From: Alteromonas aestuariivivens
GTDB taxonomy: Bacteria; Pseudomonadota; Gammaproteobacteria; Enterobacterales; Alteromonadaceae
DNA length: 64,000 nucleotides
Assembly: GCF_003367475.1 (NCBI RefSeq)
Contig: NZ_QRHA01000001.1
Span: forward strand, 124,001 to 188,000
Direction of reading: 5' to 3'
The notes below the pieces were generated by a model, which was given only the letters and a program-made list of their open reading frames with translations, had not been told where the DNA came from and searched no databases. This document shows, piece after piece, positions 28,977 through 40,545 of this stretch; the first letter of the stretch is position 1, and each line of letters starts with the position of its first letter. A program made the position numbers and the translations under genes.

Positions 28977-29510
28977 ATGCGGGCGATAATACTGTTACTG
29001 CTGGTGTTTGTGGCAGGGTGTTCACATTCGCCTGACGGAAAAGATTATCTCGGGCAAACACCCAAATTCGATATCGAGCGTTTTTTTGACGGACCGGTCC
29101 GTGCCTGGGGCATTGTACAAAATCGCTCGGGGGAGGTGGTTCAGCGATTTGTGGTGGACATTGATGGTTACCGGGAGGGTAACGCGATTCGTCTGGATGA
29201 GCGCTTCACCTACCAGTTGGGGGAAGGGCCAGAGTCCCGCACCTGGCTGATTCGTAAGCTGGCCGACGGCAGTTATCAGGGGCAGGCAAACGACATTGAG
29301 GGTATGGCCACGGGGCAGCCTTACGGCAATGCGTTCCGTTTCCATTATGAAATGGACTTACCCGTGGATGATACGTCTTACATGGTCAGTTTCGATGACT
29401 GGTTCTTCGCCCTGGGTGAAGACACCATGATGAACCGGTCTTATATCCGTAAATTTGGCCTGGTCATGGCAGAGGTAACCATATTCATGCAAAAGCAACC
29501 CCAGAATTGA
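28977..29510 (+). CDS. DUF3833-type lipoprotein
   Basis: A 177-aa lipoprotein: signal MRAIILLLLVFVAGC with lipobox VAGC, then a beta-rich domain matching the DUF3833 family (DIERFFDGPVRAWGIVQNRSG, then the DERFTYQLGEGPESRTWLIR stretch). Related proteins are often encoded next to the chalcone-isomerase-like gene, as here. The chosen ATG follows GGAGGG; the frame extends further upstream only by overlapping the previous gene. The biochemical role is not known; membrane-lipid or envelope function is conjecture. Confidence 0.85.
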   Translation: MRAIILLLLVFVAGCSHSPDGKDYLGQTPKFDIERFFDGPVRAWGIVQNRSGEVVQRFVVDIDGYREGNAIRLDERFTYQLGEGPESRTWLIRKLADGSYQGQANDIEGMATGQPYGNAFRFHYEMDLPVDDTSYMVSFDDWFFALGEDTMMNRSYIRKFGLVMAEVTIFMQKQPQN

Positions 29511-29595
29511 TATTGGGAACTGCCGAACCACGTCATCCTTTGGCAATCCTTCTATACTGTCTGCATAACTGTTTGTGCGTGATACGGAGGGGACT

Positions 29596-29991
29596 ATGAC
29601 ATTCCGGCGCCATGGCCTGACTGTAGGGATTCATCGAATTGACACCGCCTTTTTTGTGACGTTCAAGGCGGTAGGTAAGTTAACTCATGGTGATTATCAA
29701 ACCATCACTCCAATGCTGGACGGAGCCTTGGCCGAAGTACAGCACCCGCACGTCAAAATGCTGGTGGACGTGACGGAGTTTGAAGGCTGGGAGCTTCGGG
29801 CTGCCTGGGATGATTTCAGACTCGGCCTGAAGCATGGGCGGCAGATGGACAAGGTTGCGGTGGTTGGCAATCAAAGGTGGCAAAAGACCACCGCCAGCCT
29901 GGCCAGCTGGTTCGTTGCCGGAGAGGTGCGCTTTTTTGAGGATGAAATTGAAGCACTGGCCTGGCTTAACGAGGACAATCCGGAGCGTTGA
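29596..29991 (+). CDS. SpoIIAA/STAS-like protein
   Basis: A 131-aa cytoplasmic protein of the SpoIIAA-like (STAS-fold) family seen in many proteobacteria. Its pattern is FKAVGKLTHGDYQTITPML, MLVDVTEFEGWELRAAWDDFRLGLKHG, then KVAVVGNQRWQK and FEDEIEALAWL. Such proteins may bind lipids or act as regulatory partners; no partner is encoded nearby. The ATG at 29596 follows GGAGGGG; a GTG seven codons upstream is less likely. Its 3' end overlaps the convergent histidine kinase gene by 26 bp, so there is no room for a terminator between them. Confidence 0.85.
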   Translation: MTFRRHGLTVGIHRIDTAFFVTFKAVGKLTHGDYQTITPMLDGALAEVQHPHVKMLVDVTEFEGWELRAAWDDFRLGLKHGRQMDKVAVVGNQRWQKTTASLASWFVAGEVRFFEDEIEALAWLNEDNPER

Positions 29992-31369
29992 CGGAGCGTC
30001 TGGGCAGCGTAATGGTCGCTCCAAAGCCCGATGCAGTTAACAGAGGGTTATCGACAAACCAGAGGCGGCCGTGGTGAAGGCGAACGACCGCTTCAACCAT
30101 GGAAAGGCCAAGGCCGTTGCCAGGGGTAGAACGGCTTGCATCGGCACGATAAAACCGGCGGGTAAGCTGGTGAAAGTCGTTCGGGTTCATACCCGGGCCG
30201 GTATCCTCCACACGGATGCAGATGATGTCCTGCCTGAGAGACAGAGTAACAATGATTTGTGAACCGGCAGGGGCGTATTTCAGACTGTTGTCCAGCAAAT
30301 TGGCAACAGCCTGAAACATCAGGTCCGGGTCGGCAAAGTAAGGCACGGGCTGTAATTCTGCTGTCAGACTGAGCTGCTGTTCCTCTGCCAGCGGCGCATA
30401 TAATGCGATCACATCCTGTATCAGGCTGTCCAAATCAATTGCGGTAAAACCCTGACGTTGTTGCTCCGATTCCAGTTGGCCAATCCGCAACAAGCCGTTA
30501 AACATGGCCAGCAGGTTATCGGCTTCTGACAGTGCCTGCTCGCGCTGTTCGCCCGCGGGAAAGCGGCTCAGGGTGTTTCTGAGCCTGGTCAGCGGAGTGC
30601 GCAGATCGTGGGCAATATTGTCACTCACGGTTTTAATACTTTGTACAGACGACTCGATGGTAGCGAGCATTCGGTTGAATACTATGGCGAGTTTGCTGAG
30701 GTCGTCCCAATTGCTGTCAATTTCAAGGCGCTGGCTGAGATCACCGGTTTGCATGATGTTGTCTGCGGTATGGGCCATACGGTTAATACGTTGTACCACG
30801 TACCGCGCAACCCAAAAGCTGACAACACTTATCAGCAACAGCAGGGACACAACGGCCCAACTGAAGGTTTGACCAATCCGCTGTGCATAGTGCAGGTCGT
30901 CGACGTTTCGACCCAGAATCAGCTCATCACCGTTTTGCAATTCAACACGGGTTACCAGTACCTGCTGAAGGCCCTCAAAACTTTTTTCCGCGCCTGTCGT
31001 CATTGCTGCCCAATCCAGTTCCAGCAAAGCGGAATCAGCCGACGGGCTGAACACCAGTTCCGGCAGAGTTTTCAGGTTTCCCGCAATTAACCGGTGACTG
31101 CGAACCAGACCATAAAGATTGCGTGTTTCAGCGGTTGACGCACGCTCAGTGACTCGTGCAACAAGAGCTGTTTCTCCACCTGTCTCATAGATGGCCTGCA
31201 TGGCATAACGCTCTGCACCCAGGGCTGCCTGTGCTTCGCGAAGGAAGGTCTGGTTGCTAGCCAGTGACCAGAAATACAGAATAAACCCCATGGTGCCGAT
31301 GCACAGGAGGGTGAAAAGTGCCCCGACCCGAAAACTGGAACTACGGGTGAAGGTGCCAATGGCGATCAT
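29966..31369 (-). CDS. Sensor histidine kinase (HAMP, HisKA, HATPase)
   Basis: A 467-aa class I kinase: membrane segments at about residues 16-34 and 168-190, a periplasmic sensor domain between them (about 40-165), HAMP (190-242), HisKA with His254 in DNIAHDLRTPLTRLRN, and ATPase motifs VEDTGPGMNP and GNGLGLSMVEA. It resembles the small-loop OmpR-partner kinases, but no specific stimulus can be assigned. The ATG overlaps the stop of the response-regulator gene (ATGA), so the pair is translationally coupled. Confidence 0.92.
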   Translation of the reverse strand: MIAIGTFTRSSSFRVGALFTLLCIGTMGFILYFWSLASNQTFLREAQAALGAERYAMQAIYETGGETALVARVTERASTAETRNLYGLVRSHRLIAGNLKTLPELVFSPSADSALLELDWAAMTTGAEKSFEGLQQVLVTRVELQNGDELILGRNVDDLHYAQRIGQTFSWAVVSLLLLISVVSFWVARYVVQRINRMAHTADNIMQTGDLSQRLEIDSNWDDLSKLAIVFNRMLATIESSVQSIKTVSDNIAHDLRTPLTRLRNTLSRFPAGEQREQALSEADNLLAMFNGLLRIGQLESEQQRQGFTAIDLDSLIQDVIALYAPLAEEQQLSLTAELQPVPYFADPDLMFQAVANLLDNSLKYAPAGSQIIVTLSLRQDIICIRVEDTGPGMNPNDFHQLTRRFYRADASRSTPGNGLGLSMVEAVVRLHHGRLWFVDNPLLTASGFGATITLPRRSVNAPDCPR

Positions 31370-32046
31370 ACATCCGGCTCCACAATGCGGTAACCGGTTC
31401 CCCGCACCGTTTCTATCAAAGGTACATGAAAAGCTTTGTCGACTTTCTGGCGCAAGCGGCTGATATGCACATCAATAACGTTGGTCTGGGGATCAAAGTG
31501 GTAATTCCAGACAGACTCCAGCAGCATGCTCCGTGTTACCACCTTACCCCGGTGTTTGAGCAGACATTCCAGTAGCTGAAACTCTTTGCCCTGCAACTCA
31601 ATTTCGGTGTTACCACGAGTGACTTTGCGGGTTAAACGATCCAGCACCAGATCTCCCACGCTGATGCGGGTAGGCTGCTCAGCATCTGACTGGCGCCCCG
31701 CCAGGCCTTCAACTCGGGCGAGCAGTTCCTCAAATGCAAAGGGTTTGGTGAGATAATCGTTGGCGCCGGCGCGCAGGCCGAGAACCTTGTCGTCCACCTG
31801 GCTTTTGGCACTCAGAATCAGCACCGGGGTCTGCAAACCGGAGTTTCGTATTGCCGTGAGTATTTCCATTCCAGTGGCGTCCGGCAACATGATATCCAGG
31901 ATAATGACATCGACACTTGCGCTCAGCGCCCGATTCAACCCTTCAGTGCCATTGTGGCACTGTTCACAATGATGCCCGGCGTGTTCCAGTCCGTTGGCGA
32001 CGTAAGCGGCCACTTCCCTGTCATCTTCAATTATTAATGCTTTCAT
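31366..32046 (-). CDS. OmpR-family response regulator
   Basis: A 226-aa regulator: receiver domain (1-115) with phospho-acceptor Asp51 in VIILDIMLPDATGM, conserved Lys in NDYLTKPFAFEE, then a winged-helix output domain (about 125-222, FQLLECLLKHRGKVVTRSMLLESVW and DVHISRLRQKVD). It is the partner of the kinase encoded immediately downstream. It follows aceK by 43 bp on the same strand, with an AT-rich gap that could hold its own promoter. The regulon is unknown. Confidence 0.93.
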   Translation of the reverse strand: MKALIIEDDREVAAYVANGLEHAGHHCEQCHNGTEGLNRALSASVDVIILDIMLPDATGMEILTAIRNSGLQTPVLILSAKSQVDDKVLGLRAGANDYLTKPFAFEELLARVEGLAGRQSDAEQPTRISVGDLVLDRLTRKVTRGNTEIELQGKEFQLLECLLKHRGKVVTRSMLLESVWNYHFDPQTNVIDVHISRLRQKVDKAFHVPLIETVRGTGYRIVEPDV

Positions 32047-32089
32047 AATTTGATTTTATTATGTTTTTTGCCGTAATTGGATGTTTTAA

Positions 32090-33856
32090 CTACTGGGTTT
32101 CGGTGCCCAGGCGATCACTTTTACCCAATATTATTTTTTCCGATAGGGGGCGGGGAAAGCGCATGGCCGGGTTGTACGGGGTGAAGTTGGGGATGTCACC
32201 ACTGGCGGTTAGGGTTTGCACCTGCTGCCAGTATTCGGGGGTCATCAACTCGCCGTGCAGTTCTTTTAGAATAGCCTTCATTTTACGGTTACCGACAATG
32301 AAGTGTTCAAACTGCTGGGGAAACACATCGTTTGGCGCGACAGACAGGGTATCCATGGCAAAAGGGTCGTCGGACACGGGCAGGGCACGGAAATTGCGTT
32401 CTTTCATCAGACAAATTTCATCGTAGTCGTAAAAAATCACCCGCCCGTTGCGGGTAATACCAAAATTCTTGTGCAGCATGTCACCGGGAAAAATGTTCGC
32501 CATGGCAATTTGTTTGATACACAGCCCCAGTTCGTTAAGTGCATGGCGAATCTTTTGTGGATCGGTTTCCTGTTGCAGGTAGAGATTCAGCGGTGTGAGC
32601 TTACGTTCGATGTACAGGTGGCGGATGATCAGTTCGTCACCGTCGGTTTCCAGACTGGAAGCACAGGAGCGTTGCAGTTCTTTGAATAAGTCTTCTGATA
32701 TCCGGTTAAGCGGAATGCGAAAATTCACGTATTCGTGGGTATCGGCCATACGCCCGACACGGTCCGACATTTTTACCAGCCGGTAACAGTCTTTTACGTG
32801 TTCCCGGGTAATTTTTTTACTCTCGGCAAATTCATCCCGAATGACCTTGAACACAACACCGTAGGAGGGCAAATGAAACACCATCATTACCAGCCCGCGC
32901 ACGCCAGGTGCTGCTTCAAACTCATCATCGCTGTATTCCAGATGCTGGAGGTAGTTGCGGTAGAACACGGTTTTGCCGTGTTTGTAATGCCCCAGTGCAA
33001 TATAGAGTTCGAAATATTTCTTGTTTGGCAGCAACTCCTGCAAAAACGCCACTACCTCACCGGGGTATTGGGTATCGGCCATAAAATAGCTGCGGGCAAA
33101 GCCGAAAATAATGCTCAGATCCTTGCGGTCGGTAAGCAGCGCATCAACAAACAATTGATTTTGTAGGTTGGTTTGCAGCGCGATCACAAAGGGCAGGGTT
33201 TCATCTGGCATGCAAATTCGGCCAATGAGATAGGCTGCCTTGCCGCGGTAAAAGACGGGTTTGAGCAGTTCGGCGGTATGGACGGAAGCCAGTTGATCCT
33301 GATTGAGCCTGCGCCGGAGCGCCATGTCGAGATGGTTCAGGTCCCGTTGGTAGTCTTCAAAGGGAATATTAAATCGGTAAATGCGAAACACGGATTCATA
33401 CATTTCGCCTACCGTGGTGGCGGTATCAAAGGCATTGAGAACATTATTCCGGTCCTGGCCTGACAGAAAGCAGCGGTCGGAAAGCACGAACATAAAGCGA
33501 TTATCGATTTTTTGATGCTTGAACAGGCGCCCTATTACCGAGTTGAAGAAAGTTTCTGCCAGTTCAAACTGGGGATGGCCTTCAATTAAAGCCGCATAAG
33601 CCTGTTTGAGACTGGCCCAGAACCGATTATCACTGCGGTGTATGGATAATTGCCGATAAACAGCGGCCACTGCCTCAGACAGGCTTTGTTCATATATGGT
33701 AATGCGCTGCTTGGAAGCGGTCAGGGTTTCTTGCCAGAGGCCTTTTTCAAAACGCTCTTTTGCACCACCTGTGATGCGGCTGAACCAGCGGTAACTCTGG
33801 TCGAAGTGGGTGAGGATCTGGTAGGCCACCCGGCGGGTGTGGTTGTGGTCAGCCAT
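32090..33856 (-). CDS. aceK: Isocitrate dehydrogenase kinase/phosphatase AceK
   Basis: Bifunctional enzyme that phosphorylates and dephosphorylates isocitrate dehydrogenase, diverting carbon into the glyoxylate shunt. The 588-aa length and motifs fit: IGRICMPDETLPFVIAL, LYIALGHYKHGKTVFYRNYL, and the kinase catalytic region FGITRNGRVIFYDYDEICLM (the YDYDE is the metal-binding acidic motif). GGAGGAG precedes the ATG. Unusually, it is not next to aceBA; instead a LacI-family gene lies 26 bp upstream on the same strand, so the two may share a transcript. Confidence 0.96.
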   Translation of the reverse strand: MADHNHTRRVAYQILTHFDQSYRWFSRITGGAKERFEKGLWQETLTASKQRITIYEQSLSEAVAAVYRQLSIHRSDNRFWASLKQAYAALIEGHPQFELAETFFNSVIGRLFKHQKIDNRFMFVLSDRCFLSGQDRNNVLNAFDTATTVGEMYESVFRIYRFNIPFEDYQRDLNHLDMALRRRLNQDQLASVHTAELLKPVFYRGKAAYLIGRICMPDETLPFVIALQTNLQNQLFVDALLTDRKDLSIIFGFARSYFMADTQYPGEVVAFLQELLPNKKYFELYIALGHYKHGKTVFYRNYLQHLEYSDDEFEAAPGVRGLVMMVFHLPSYGVVFKVIRDEFAESKKITREHVKDCYRLVKMSDRVGRMADTHEYVNFRIPLNRISEDLFKELQRSCASSLETDGDELIIRHLYIERKLTPLNLYLQQETDPQKIRHALNELGLCIKQIAMANIFPGDMLHKNFGITRNGRVIFYDYDEICLMKERNFRALPVSDDPFAMDTLSVAPNDVFPQQFEHFIVGNRKMKAILKELHGELMTPEYWQQVQTLTASGDIPNFTPYNPAMRFPRPLSEKIILGKSDRLGTETQ

Positions 33857-33882
33857 TCACAGTTGCTCCTCCGCTTCAGAAC

Positions 33883-34887
33883 TTATTTTAGCGCAATCAA
33901 TGAATCCCGTTTGACAATGGTCGGAGTATATTTGAACGTGAGTCCTTCTCCTGGCTCCTCTCCTGAAGCGTAGCGCAGAGCGAGATCCGCGGCTTTGCTG
34001 GCCATCATTTCAATCGGATAGCGCAGGGTAGTGAGTTTAGGCCGGCAAAACTTGGCAAGCTCCAGGTCATCATAACCCATCACCGAAACCTCTTCGGGTA
34101 CTTTGATGCCGTGGTCCAGCAAAGTGGCCATGGCGCCTGCTGCCATGGCGTCGTTGTAGGCCAGAATAACGGAAAACTGCTGGCCGGAAGCGATCAAGTT
34201 CTGGGTAGCCAGTTCACCGCCTTCCTGATCCGGGCTGGAATATTCAATCATGCTGTCGGGAATGGTCCTGCCTGCCTCTGCGGCTGCCTGTTTTATGCCT
34301 GCAACCCGCAGGTGGGGGTCGTCAATCTGAATGCGGCTGCTGATGACAGCAATGTTCTTATGCCCAAGCTGATAGGCATACTGTGCCATGCTTCGCCCGC
34401 CGGCCACGTTATCCAGCCAGATGCAGCGATTGCCAATTTGCGGAATGTAGCGGTTAATGAGAATGAATCCGGGCACCTGGCGGGCAAAGTCGATCAGCGT
34501 TTCATCGTCCAGCAGTTTACTGTGCACCACCATTGCGTCAACCCGGTGTTCCAGCAGGGTTTCAATTGCCTGTAATTCAGTATCTTTTTCAAGCGAGCCG
34601 GCGCTCAGCAGGATGCGCACATTATTCTTGCGGGTGACGACTTCTACTCCGTGGGCGAGTAACGCAAAAAAAGGCGCCTGCAGGTCGGCAATAACCACGC
34701 CGAGATAAGCGCTCTTTTGTGTCACCAGTGCGCGGGCGGTGGCATTCGGGCGATAGCCCAGTTCCTGCATGATTTTTTTGACCCGCTCGCGGGTGGCGTC
34801 CCCCACTTTAGGGCCATCGTTAACCACCCGGGATACCGTGGCAAGTGAAACCCCAGCTGCCCGGGCGACGTCTTTTATGGTGGCCAT
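33883..34887 (-). CDS. LacI/GalR-family transcriptional regulator
   Basis: A 334-aa repressor: N-terminal helix-turn-helix (MATIKDVARAAGVSLATVSRV, with hinge helix NATARALV near 50-60) and periplasmic-binding-protein-like ligand domain (YLGVVIADLQAPFFALLAHGVE, ILAYNDAMAAGAMATLLDHG, MGYDDLELAKFCRPKLTTLRYP). The last motifs resemble GalR/GalS, which fits the galactosidase genes nearby, but the inducer is not proved. Candidate operators with a CG centre (TAAACGTTTA) lie upstream of lacZ at 39032 and upstream of the receptor gene at 54375. It ends 26 bp before aceK. Confidence 0.9.
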   Translation of the reverse strand: MATIKDVARAAGVSLATVSRVVNDGPKVGDATRERVKKIMQELGYRPNATARALVTQKSAYLGVVIADLQAPFFALLAHGVEVVTRKNNVRILLSAGSLEKDTELQAIETLLEHRVDAMVVHSKLLDDETLIDFARQVPGFILINRYIPQIGNRCIWLDNVAGGRSMAQYAYQLGHKNIAVISSRIQIDDPHLRVAGIKQAAAEAGRTIPDSMIEYSSPDQEGGELATQNLIASGQQFSVILAYNDAMAAGAMATLLDHGIKVPEEVSVMGYDDLELAKFCRPKLTTLRYPIEMMASKAADLALRYASGEEPGEGLTFKYTPTIVKRDSLIALK

Positions 34888-35038
34888 TATCCTGTTCCCA
34901 TGGGTTGTTGTGTTTGTCCTGCAGAGAGTTATATCAACGAATCGCCATTAACTGCAATAAACCAGAGCACTTGCGGGTGGATTGGTTTTGCTGTGGGTAA
35001 GTGGCAAGCGTCGAGACACTTTTATTCGCCAGGTGTTT

Positions 35039-35048
35039 GTGTATACAC
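35039..35048. promoter_or_regulatory. GTGTATACAC palindrome upstream of the GntR regulator
   Basis: Perfect 10-bp palindrome 68 bp before the start of the FadR-subfamily regulator at 35116. FadR-subfamily operators typically have GT...AC half-sites, so this is a candidate autoregulatory site. It may overlap promoter elements. Confidence 0.4.
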
Positions 35049-35115
35049 TAGCAGCTTTCCGGTTTACTAAATATCAGTAAATTGGACACGTTAAAATTCC
35101 AACAATAATGAACTC

Positions 35116-35802
35116 ATGCTAGGCCCAACCACACTGAATATTACCCATAACCTCACCAATACCCTCGGGCTTGCCATTGTCAGAGGAGAGTACGCAGGTG
35201 CTCTGCCTTCGGAAGCAGATCTTTGCCATCAGTACGGAGTAAGCCGAAGTTCTACCCGTGAGGCGGTGAAGATGCTGTCTGCCAAAGGGTTGATTCAGTC
35301 CCGGCCCAAGCAGGGGATCCGTATCCAGGAGGAGCGCTACTGGAACATGTTTGACGGTGATGTGCTCAAATGGATCCTGGTCAGCAAGCCTACCCTGGAA
35401 TTATTGAAAGAATTTCTCGATGTGCGGGTGGTCATCGAGCCCCAGGCCGCTGCACTGGCAACCAAAAACGGTAACGAAGAAGCCATTGCCGGGATCAGAC
35501 GGGCGCTGATTCGGCTGAATGAAGCCGATGTTGGTCTGGACGACCCATTAGAGGCTGAAGTGGAATTTCACACTGCAATACTGGACGCATCCGGCAATCG
35601 TTTTTTAGCTCAATTTTCAGATTTTGTTGGCACCGCGCTGCGGGTAACACAACGCTACACCAGTAAGATCCGGGGAGGGCTGGAGCTCAATCTGAAACAG
35701 GCCCAAACGGTTTATGAGGCCATTGCGTCCGGCGATGCAAAAACGGCAGAAGCTGCCATGCGCTCCCAGCTCAGCGAACTTATTGATTTACTCAACGGCT
35801 GA
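35116..35802 (+). CDS. GntR-family (FadR subfamily, DgoR-like) regulator
   Basis: A 228-aa regulator with an N-terminal winged helix (LPSEADLCHQYGVSRSSTREAVKMLSAKGLIQSRPKQG, split over residues 31-70) and a C-terminal FCD domain (about 95-220) containing the EVEFHTAILDASGN metal/ligand motif. The pattern RPKQGIRIQEERYWNMFDGDVLKW is close to galactonate regulator DgoR and relatives. It lies in a galactoside locus, converging on lacZ, so a sugar-acid or galactose-derived ligand is plausible but inferred. No galactonate catabolic genes are in the window. Confidence 0.88.
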   Translation: MLGPTTLNITHNLTNTLGLAIVRGEYAGALPSEADLCHQYGVSRSSTREAVKMLSAKGLIQSRPKQGIRIQEERYWNMFDGDVLKWILVSKPTLELLKEFLDVRVVIEPQAAALATKNGNEEAIAGIRRALIRLNEADVGLDDPLEAEVEFHTAILDASGNRFLAQFSDFVGTALRVTQRYTSKIRGGLELNLKQAQTVYEAIASGDAKTAEAAMRSQLSELIDLLNG

Positions 35803-35833
35803 TCACAAGCAAATTCAAATGTTGTGACCAGCC
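35797..35833. terminator. Stem-loop between convergent gntR and lacZ
   Basis: GGCTGATCACAA pairs with TTGTGACCAGCC (one A-C mismatch) around a 13-base loop, spanning the end of the GntR gene and the gap before the lacZ stop. There is no T-run, so it is at best a bidirectional pause or RNA-end stabiliser. Confidence 0.4.
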
Positions 35834-35848
35834 TGGCGAAAGCCCTGA

Positions 35849-38989
<3,141 letters not shown>

Positions 38990-39031
38990 TTAATAAAGTT
39001 AATAAAAATATTGCAGCGATGTTAACATGGG

Positions 39032-39041
39032 TAAACGTTTA
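39032..39041. promoter_or_regulatory. Candidate LacI-family operator in the lacZ/hydrolase divergent region
   Basis: TAAACGTTTA is a perfect 10-bp CG-centred palindrome (context GGTAAACGTTTAAC) between the divergent lacZ and hydrolase genes, 67 bp upstream of the longer lacZ start. CG-centred palindromes of this kind are typical LacI-family operators; the LacI regulator at 33883 is the likely binder. Confidence 0.55.
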
Positions 39042-39178
39042 ACTTAAGCTGAAATTCGGCGAAGGTGGGATAAATTTTACTGAGGCGAAACTCAATGGCC
39101 GCGTTATCGTGCCGTAAAACCCGGTTGAACGGGGTCATTGAGTTACGTTTTAAGGTAATCGATATACAAGGAAACGGA

Positions 39179-40480
39179 ATGCTTATGAAAAATACCAAAT
39201 ACTGGATCTGCGGCTGCCTGATATTACTTGCTGCCCAAACCCATGTTCAGGCTGCTGAACCACAAAGCCTTTATGCCCCATTGCCAGCCGATGTGACCCC
39301 CGAACTGAGTGCCTCGGGGCAATATGCGGTTGGTGTAACCGAGGTTACCGTAACCAACACTGACCAACCCCAGTTATTCAGCAACGAATTGACGGACCGT
39401 TCCCTCAAACTGGAAATATGGTACCCGGCGGCAGAGTCGACCCAACCGGCTGAGTACATCAATGAGACCCGCAGCGGCAGGGTTTTTTCGGTGCAAGCGG
39501 GTGCCAGCCGTGATGTGGCGGTGGCCGGTGGAGCGCAAAAATTTCCGGTGGTTGTACTTTCCCATGGCTATACCGGCTATCGCACTATCATGTATTACCT
39601 GGGTGAACATCTTGCGTCACATGGGTATATTGTTGCAGGGATTGACCATACTGACTCGACCAACGAAGACATCGATCATGAAAGCGGGCCGTTTGCCGGT
39701 TTTCCAAGCACCTTGTTTAACCGTTCGCGAGACCAGTTGTTCACCTTGGATGCGGTGCAAAATCTGACTCAGTTCAAAGCCGTGGTTGCCAAAGATGATG
39801 CAGGACTGATTGGCTATTCGATGGGAGGCTTCGGTGCTGTAAATACCGTGGGAGGGTGCTACGCATTTGACGTGACGTCGGCGGGCCGATTTACCGGCAC
39901 CCAGGATCCGGCGGCGGCCGAGGTATTGCGCGGTAAACTGAACAGCTGTGCTGGTGGCAAGGCATCATCCGCAGAGGTTGACCCGCGCTGGAAGGCCATG
40001 ATGGCACTGGCACCCTGGGGCGGCACGCCTGACCTGTTCAGCGCATCCGATATGCAGCAAATTCGCCTCCCGGTGCTGTACGTGGCGGGTGATCACGATG
40101 ATATATCCGGCTATGAGCGAATTCGCTGGCTTTTCGAGCAAACCGGTTCTTCCGACAGCCAGTTGCTGACTTACTACAATGCCAGACACAACATTGCCCC
40201 CCATCCGGCCCCCCGTGAAGCCATGGGCAATGAACTGGACATCGGCCATTATTTCGAACCGGCCTGGCGATCCCAGAGTCTCAATGACATCAACAAGCAT
40301 TTTGCGTTGGCGTGGATGCAATGCCATGTTCGTAAACTGGCAGATTTCTGTGAGTATTTAGAGGTTTCAGGTAACAGCGATCAGGCCGGGGAGTACGGCA
40401 ATCTGGCCCAGCCGTGGATAGGGTTCGATCACCGTTACGGGTTAGGCATGAAAATGGAACACAAAAGCAAAACCCGTTAA
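39179..40480 (+). CDS. Exported alpha/beta hydrolase (PAF-acetylhydrolase/dienelactone-hydrolase-like)
   Basis: A 433-aa exported hydrolase. The ATG at 39179 follows AAGGAAA; the signal peptide runs through ILLAAQTHVQAAE. Visible motifs: LKLEIWYPA, VVVLSHGYTGYRTIMYYLGEHLASHGY (oxyanion region), GIDHTDSTNEDI, the nucleophile elbow GYSMGGFG, and an acid/His tail with VLYVAGDHDDISG and ARHNIAPHPAP. This pattern fits PAF-acetylhydrolase-like or large dienelactone-hydrolase-like esterases. The substrate is unknown; a deacetylating or acyl-esterase role on decorated galactosides is possible from context only. It is divergent from lacZ and convergent with the GH36 gene. Confidence 0.87.
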   Translation: MLMKNTKYWICGCLILLAAQTHVQAAEPQSLYAPLPADVTPELSASGQYAVGVTEVTVTNTDQPQLFSNELTDRSLKLEIWYPAAESTQPAEYINETRSGRVFSVQAGASRDVAVAGGAQKFPVVVLSHGYTGYRTIMYYLGEHLASHGYIVAGIDHTDSTNEDIDHESGPFAGFPSTLFNRSRDQLFTLDAVQNLTQFKAVVAKDDAGLIGYSMGGFGAVNTVGGCYAFDVTSAGRFTGTQDPAAAEVLRGKLNSCAGGKASSAEVDPRWKAMMALAPWGGTPDLFSASDMQQIRLPVLYVAGDHDDISGYERIRWLFEQTGSSDSQLLTYYNARHNIAPHPAPREAMGNELDIGHYFEPAWRSQSLNDINKHFALAWMQCHVRKLADFCEYLEVSGNSDQAGEYGNLAQPWIGFDHRYGLGMKMEHKSKTR

Positions 40481-40500
40481 TACGCATTAACGGCCATGGA

Positions 40501-40532
40501 GGCCCTGCGGCAGACTGTTCCACCGCAGGGCC
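40501..40532. terminator. Strong stem-loop between convergent hydrolase and GH36 genes
   Basis: GGCCCTGCGG pairs perfectly with CCGCAGGGCC (10 bp) around a 12-base loop, 20 bp after the hydrolase stop and 13 bp from the GH36 stop. There is no flanking T-run on either strand, so it probably acts as a shared 3'-end hairpin rather than a classical intrinsic terminator. Confidence 0.6.
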
Positions 40533-40545
40533 GGCTCTGGATCTC

